Positions 6,031-7,598 of a stretch of 7,598 nt of DNA are shown piece by piece. Origin of the DNA: Clostridiales bacterium (GTDB lineage: Bacteria > Bacillota > Sulfobacillia > UBA995 > UBA9673); NCBI GenBank assembly GCA_003541445.1, contig DPMO01000226.1, forward strand, positions 1 to 7,598. Direction: 5' to 3'. Position 1 is the first letter of the stretch, and every line of letters starts with the position of its first letter. Both the position numbers and the translations under genes were made by a program. Under the pieces are notes generated by a model. That model ran no database searches. It was given only the letters and a program-made list of their open reading frames with translations, and was not told the origin of the DNA.

Positions 6031-7598
6031 ATGTCGACCTACCACGGCGGTCAACTGGTGGCGAAGACGCTCAAGGCCGAGGGGGTGACGACGGTCTTCG
6101 GCCTTGCCGGGGGCCACGTGTCCCCAATCTTCGACGGCCTCCTGACCGAGGGCATCCGCATCATCGACACCCGGCACGAGGAGGCGGCGGTGATGATGGC
6201 CGAGGGATGGGCCCGGTACACGGGCCGTCCGGGCGTGGCCGTCGTCACGGCGGGACCCGGGGTGGTCAACGCCTTCCCAGGCGTGGCCGTGGCCGACCAG
6301 ACCAAGAGTCCGGTCGTCGTCATCGCCGGCCGCTCCACCATCGAGCGCCGCGAGCTCGGCGCGATGCAGGATGTGGACCAGGTGGAGCTGATGCGGCCGG
6401 TCACCAAATGGTCGCGCAGCGTCCTCCGGACCGAACGCATCCCGGACTACGTGGCGACCGCCTTCCGCCAGGCCCTCTCCGGAAGGCCGGGACCCGTCTT
6501 CGTCGACATCCCCGACGATGTCATCCAGGGCACCCTACCGGTGGACGAGGTCGAGGCCAAGGGTCTCCTTCCCGCAGGCCCGGCCGACTACCGGACCGAG
6601 ACCCGTCAGGGCGCGGACGAGGCCGCGGTGCGGGCGGCGGCCGAGCTCATCGCCGATGCGGAGCGTCCGGTGATTGTCGCCGGCGGCGGCGTCTGGTGGT
6701 CCGGAGCCATGGACGAGGTCCGGGCCTTCGCGGAGGCCACGGGCATCCCGGTCTACTCCCGCTCCATGGCCAGAGGAGTGCTCCCCGACGACCATCCTCT
6801 GGGAGTGGGCTTCTTCCCGGCCGGCATCATGCAGGCCGACCTCGTGCTCATCCTGGGAACCCGGTACGACTGGACCATCGGCTACGGGCGGCCGCCCCTC
6901 TTCAGCCCGGAACTGAAGGTCATCCAGGTGGACATCGAACCCGAGGAGATAGGGCGGAACCGGCGGGCCGACGTGGGCCTGCCGGGCGACGTCAGGGTCG
7001 TCGTGGGACAGCTCCGGAAGGCCCTCGAGGCCTTCGGCTCCCCGAAGGCGGACCCCGCCTGGGCCGCCCGGCTCAAGGAGATGAGAGACTCCCTCAAGCA
7101 CATGCTGGGGGCCGGAAGCGGGGTGAGCCGCGAGACCACCCCGGTCCACCCGGCCCTCCTGGTCCAGGAGGTCCGGGCCTGCCTGCCCAGGGACGCGGCC
7201 ATCATCGTCGACGGCGGGGACATCGCCGGCTTCGCCATGATGACCATGGACGCCTACGGCCCCGGGTCGTGCACCTGGGTCGGCGGCTTCGGCCACCTGG
7301 GCGTCGGCCTCCCCTACGCCATCGCCGCCAAGCTGGCCCAGCCGGAAAGGCCCGTGGTCCTCATATCGGGGGACGGCTCGTTCGGCTTCTCGGCGATGGA
7401 GTTCGACACCGCGGTCCGCCACAAGGTGCCGGTCGTCTGCGTCATCGGCAACGACGGCGCCTGGGGTCAGGTGAAGCACGGCCAGGAGGAGACCTATGGT
7501 CCCGACAGGACGCCGGGAACGGAGCTCGGCTGGCGCCACTACGAGAAGGTCGTCGAGGCTCTGGGCGGACACGGCGAGGTGGTCGAGCGGCTCGACGA
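6031..7598 (+). CDS. ThDP-dependent lyase/synthase, benzaldehyde lyase- and acetolactate synthase-like (3' end cut off)
   Basis: The 522 visible residues show the three-domain layout of the acetolactate synthase superfamily. The N-terminal Pyr domain (1-170) contains the catalytic Glu50 in TRHEEAA. The central domain covers about 190-335. The C-terminal PP domain (from about 370) has the ThDP/Mg motif GDGSFGF (447-453) followed by ND (474-475). These enzymes cleave or form C-C bonds next to a carbonyl through a ThDP carbanion. From memory, the closest match is benzaldehyde lyase of Pseudomonas: His29, Glu50 and Gln113 fall at the same positions, and RPVTKW (122-127) and WG…H.Q…GP.R..GT also correspond. 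2-Hydroxyacyl-CoA lyase or oxalyl-CoA decarboxylase-like activity is a fair alternative. The substrate is not fixed. The ATG has GAGGTG (6018-6023) seven bases upstream and AGGAG a little further. Family length (about 560) suggests roughly 40 residues are missing beyond the right edge. Confidence 0.9.
   Translation, partial: MSTYHGGQLVAKTLKAEGVTTVFGLAGGHVSPIFDGLLTEGIRIIDTRHEEAAVMMAEGWARYTGRPGVAVVTAGPGVVNAFPGVAVADQTKSPVVVIAGRSTIERRELGAMQDVDQVELMRPVTKWSRSVLRTERIPDYVATAFRQALSGRPGPVFVDIPDDVIQGTLPVDEVEAKGLLPAGPADYRTETRQGADEAAVRAAAELIADAERPVIVAGGGVWWSGAMDEVRAFAEATGIPVYSRSMARGVLPDDHPLGVGFFPAGIMQADLVLILGTRYDWTIGYGRPPLFSPELKVIQVDIEPEEIGRNRRADVGLPGDVRVVVGQLRKALEAFGSPKADPAWAARLKEMRDSLKHMLGAGSGVSRETTPVHPALLVQEVRACLPRDAAIIVDGGDIAGFAMMTMDAYGPGSCTWVGGFGHLGVGLPYAIAAKLAQPERPVVLISGDGSFGFSAMEFDTAVRHKVPVVCVIGNDGAWGQVKHGQEETYGPDRTPGTELGWRHYEKVVEALGGHGEVVERLD

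Noticed and set aside
6535..7572. Minus-strand open frame of 345 codons
   Set aside because: It is antisense to the ThDP enzyme, which is strongly supported by motifs. The antisense translation has no recognisable domain.

Overview
This window is a piece of a strongly GC-rich bacterial chromosome. Codon third positions are almost all G or C. Genes carry clear AGGAGG-type Shine-Dalgarno sites, and GTG (possibly TTG) starts are used beside ATG. There are no mobile elements, tRNA or rRNA genes and no CRISPR array. The mix (a TPP riboswitch followed by a hairpin terminator, PlsY, PurD, a Cof-type HAD phosphatase) would suit a high-GC Firmicutes-like or related bacterium, but the sequence does not fix the taxon.

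Layout. (1) Positions 1-242 hold the control region of a minus-strand gene lying beyond the left edge: a sigma70-type promoter, a TPP (thiamine pyrophosphate) riboswitch with an extra P3a stem, and a hairpin terminator. The missing gene is very probably a thiamine synthesis or uptake gene. (2) Positions 243-381 are a palindrome-rich leader ahead of a plus-strand group. (3) Positions 382-3757, plus strand, hold a Cof-type HAD hydrolase, a carboxymuconolactone decarboxylase/AhpD-like protein that overlaps it by one base and ends in a hydrophobic helix, and, 101 bases later, a probable lipoprotein with an SbsA-like Ig region and a C-terminal PD40/TolB-type beta-propeller. (4) Positions 3802-5853, minus strand and convergent with that group, hold purD followed by a divergent plsY. 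(5) Positions 5854-6030 are a divergent regulatory region with candidate promoters facing each other. (6) From 6031 to the right edge, plus strand, is a ThDP-dependent enzyme of the acetolactate synthase/benzaldehyde lyase/2-hydroxyacyl-CoA lyase superfamily, cut off near its C terminus.

How the genes relate. PurD (purine synthesis) and PlsY (phospholipid synthesis) are housekeeping enzymes and look co-transcribed. The HAD and AhpD-like genes are translationally coupled, so they may act together, but the substrate is unknown. The ThDP enzyme needs the cofactor sensed by the riboswitch about 6 kb away; nothing in the sequence ties the two together. I see no convincing wholly new system. The most unusual items are the benzaldehyde-lyase-like active site of the ThDP enzyme, the propeller lipoprotein, the altered motifs of PlsY, and the symmetric elements in the two intergenic control regions.
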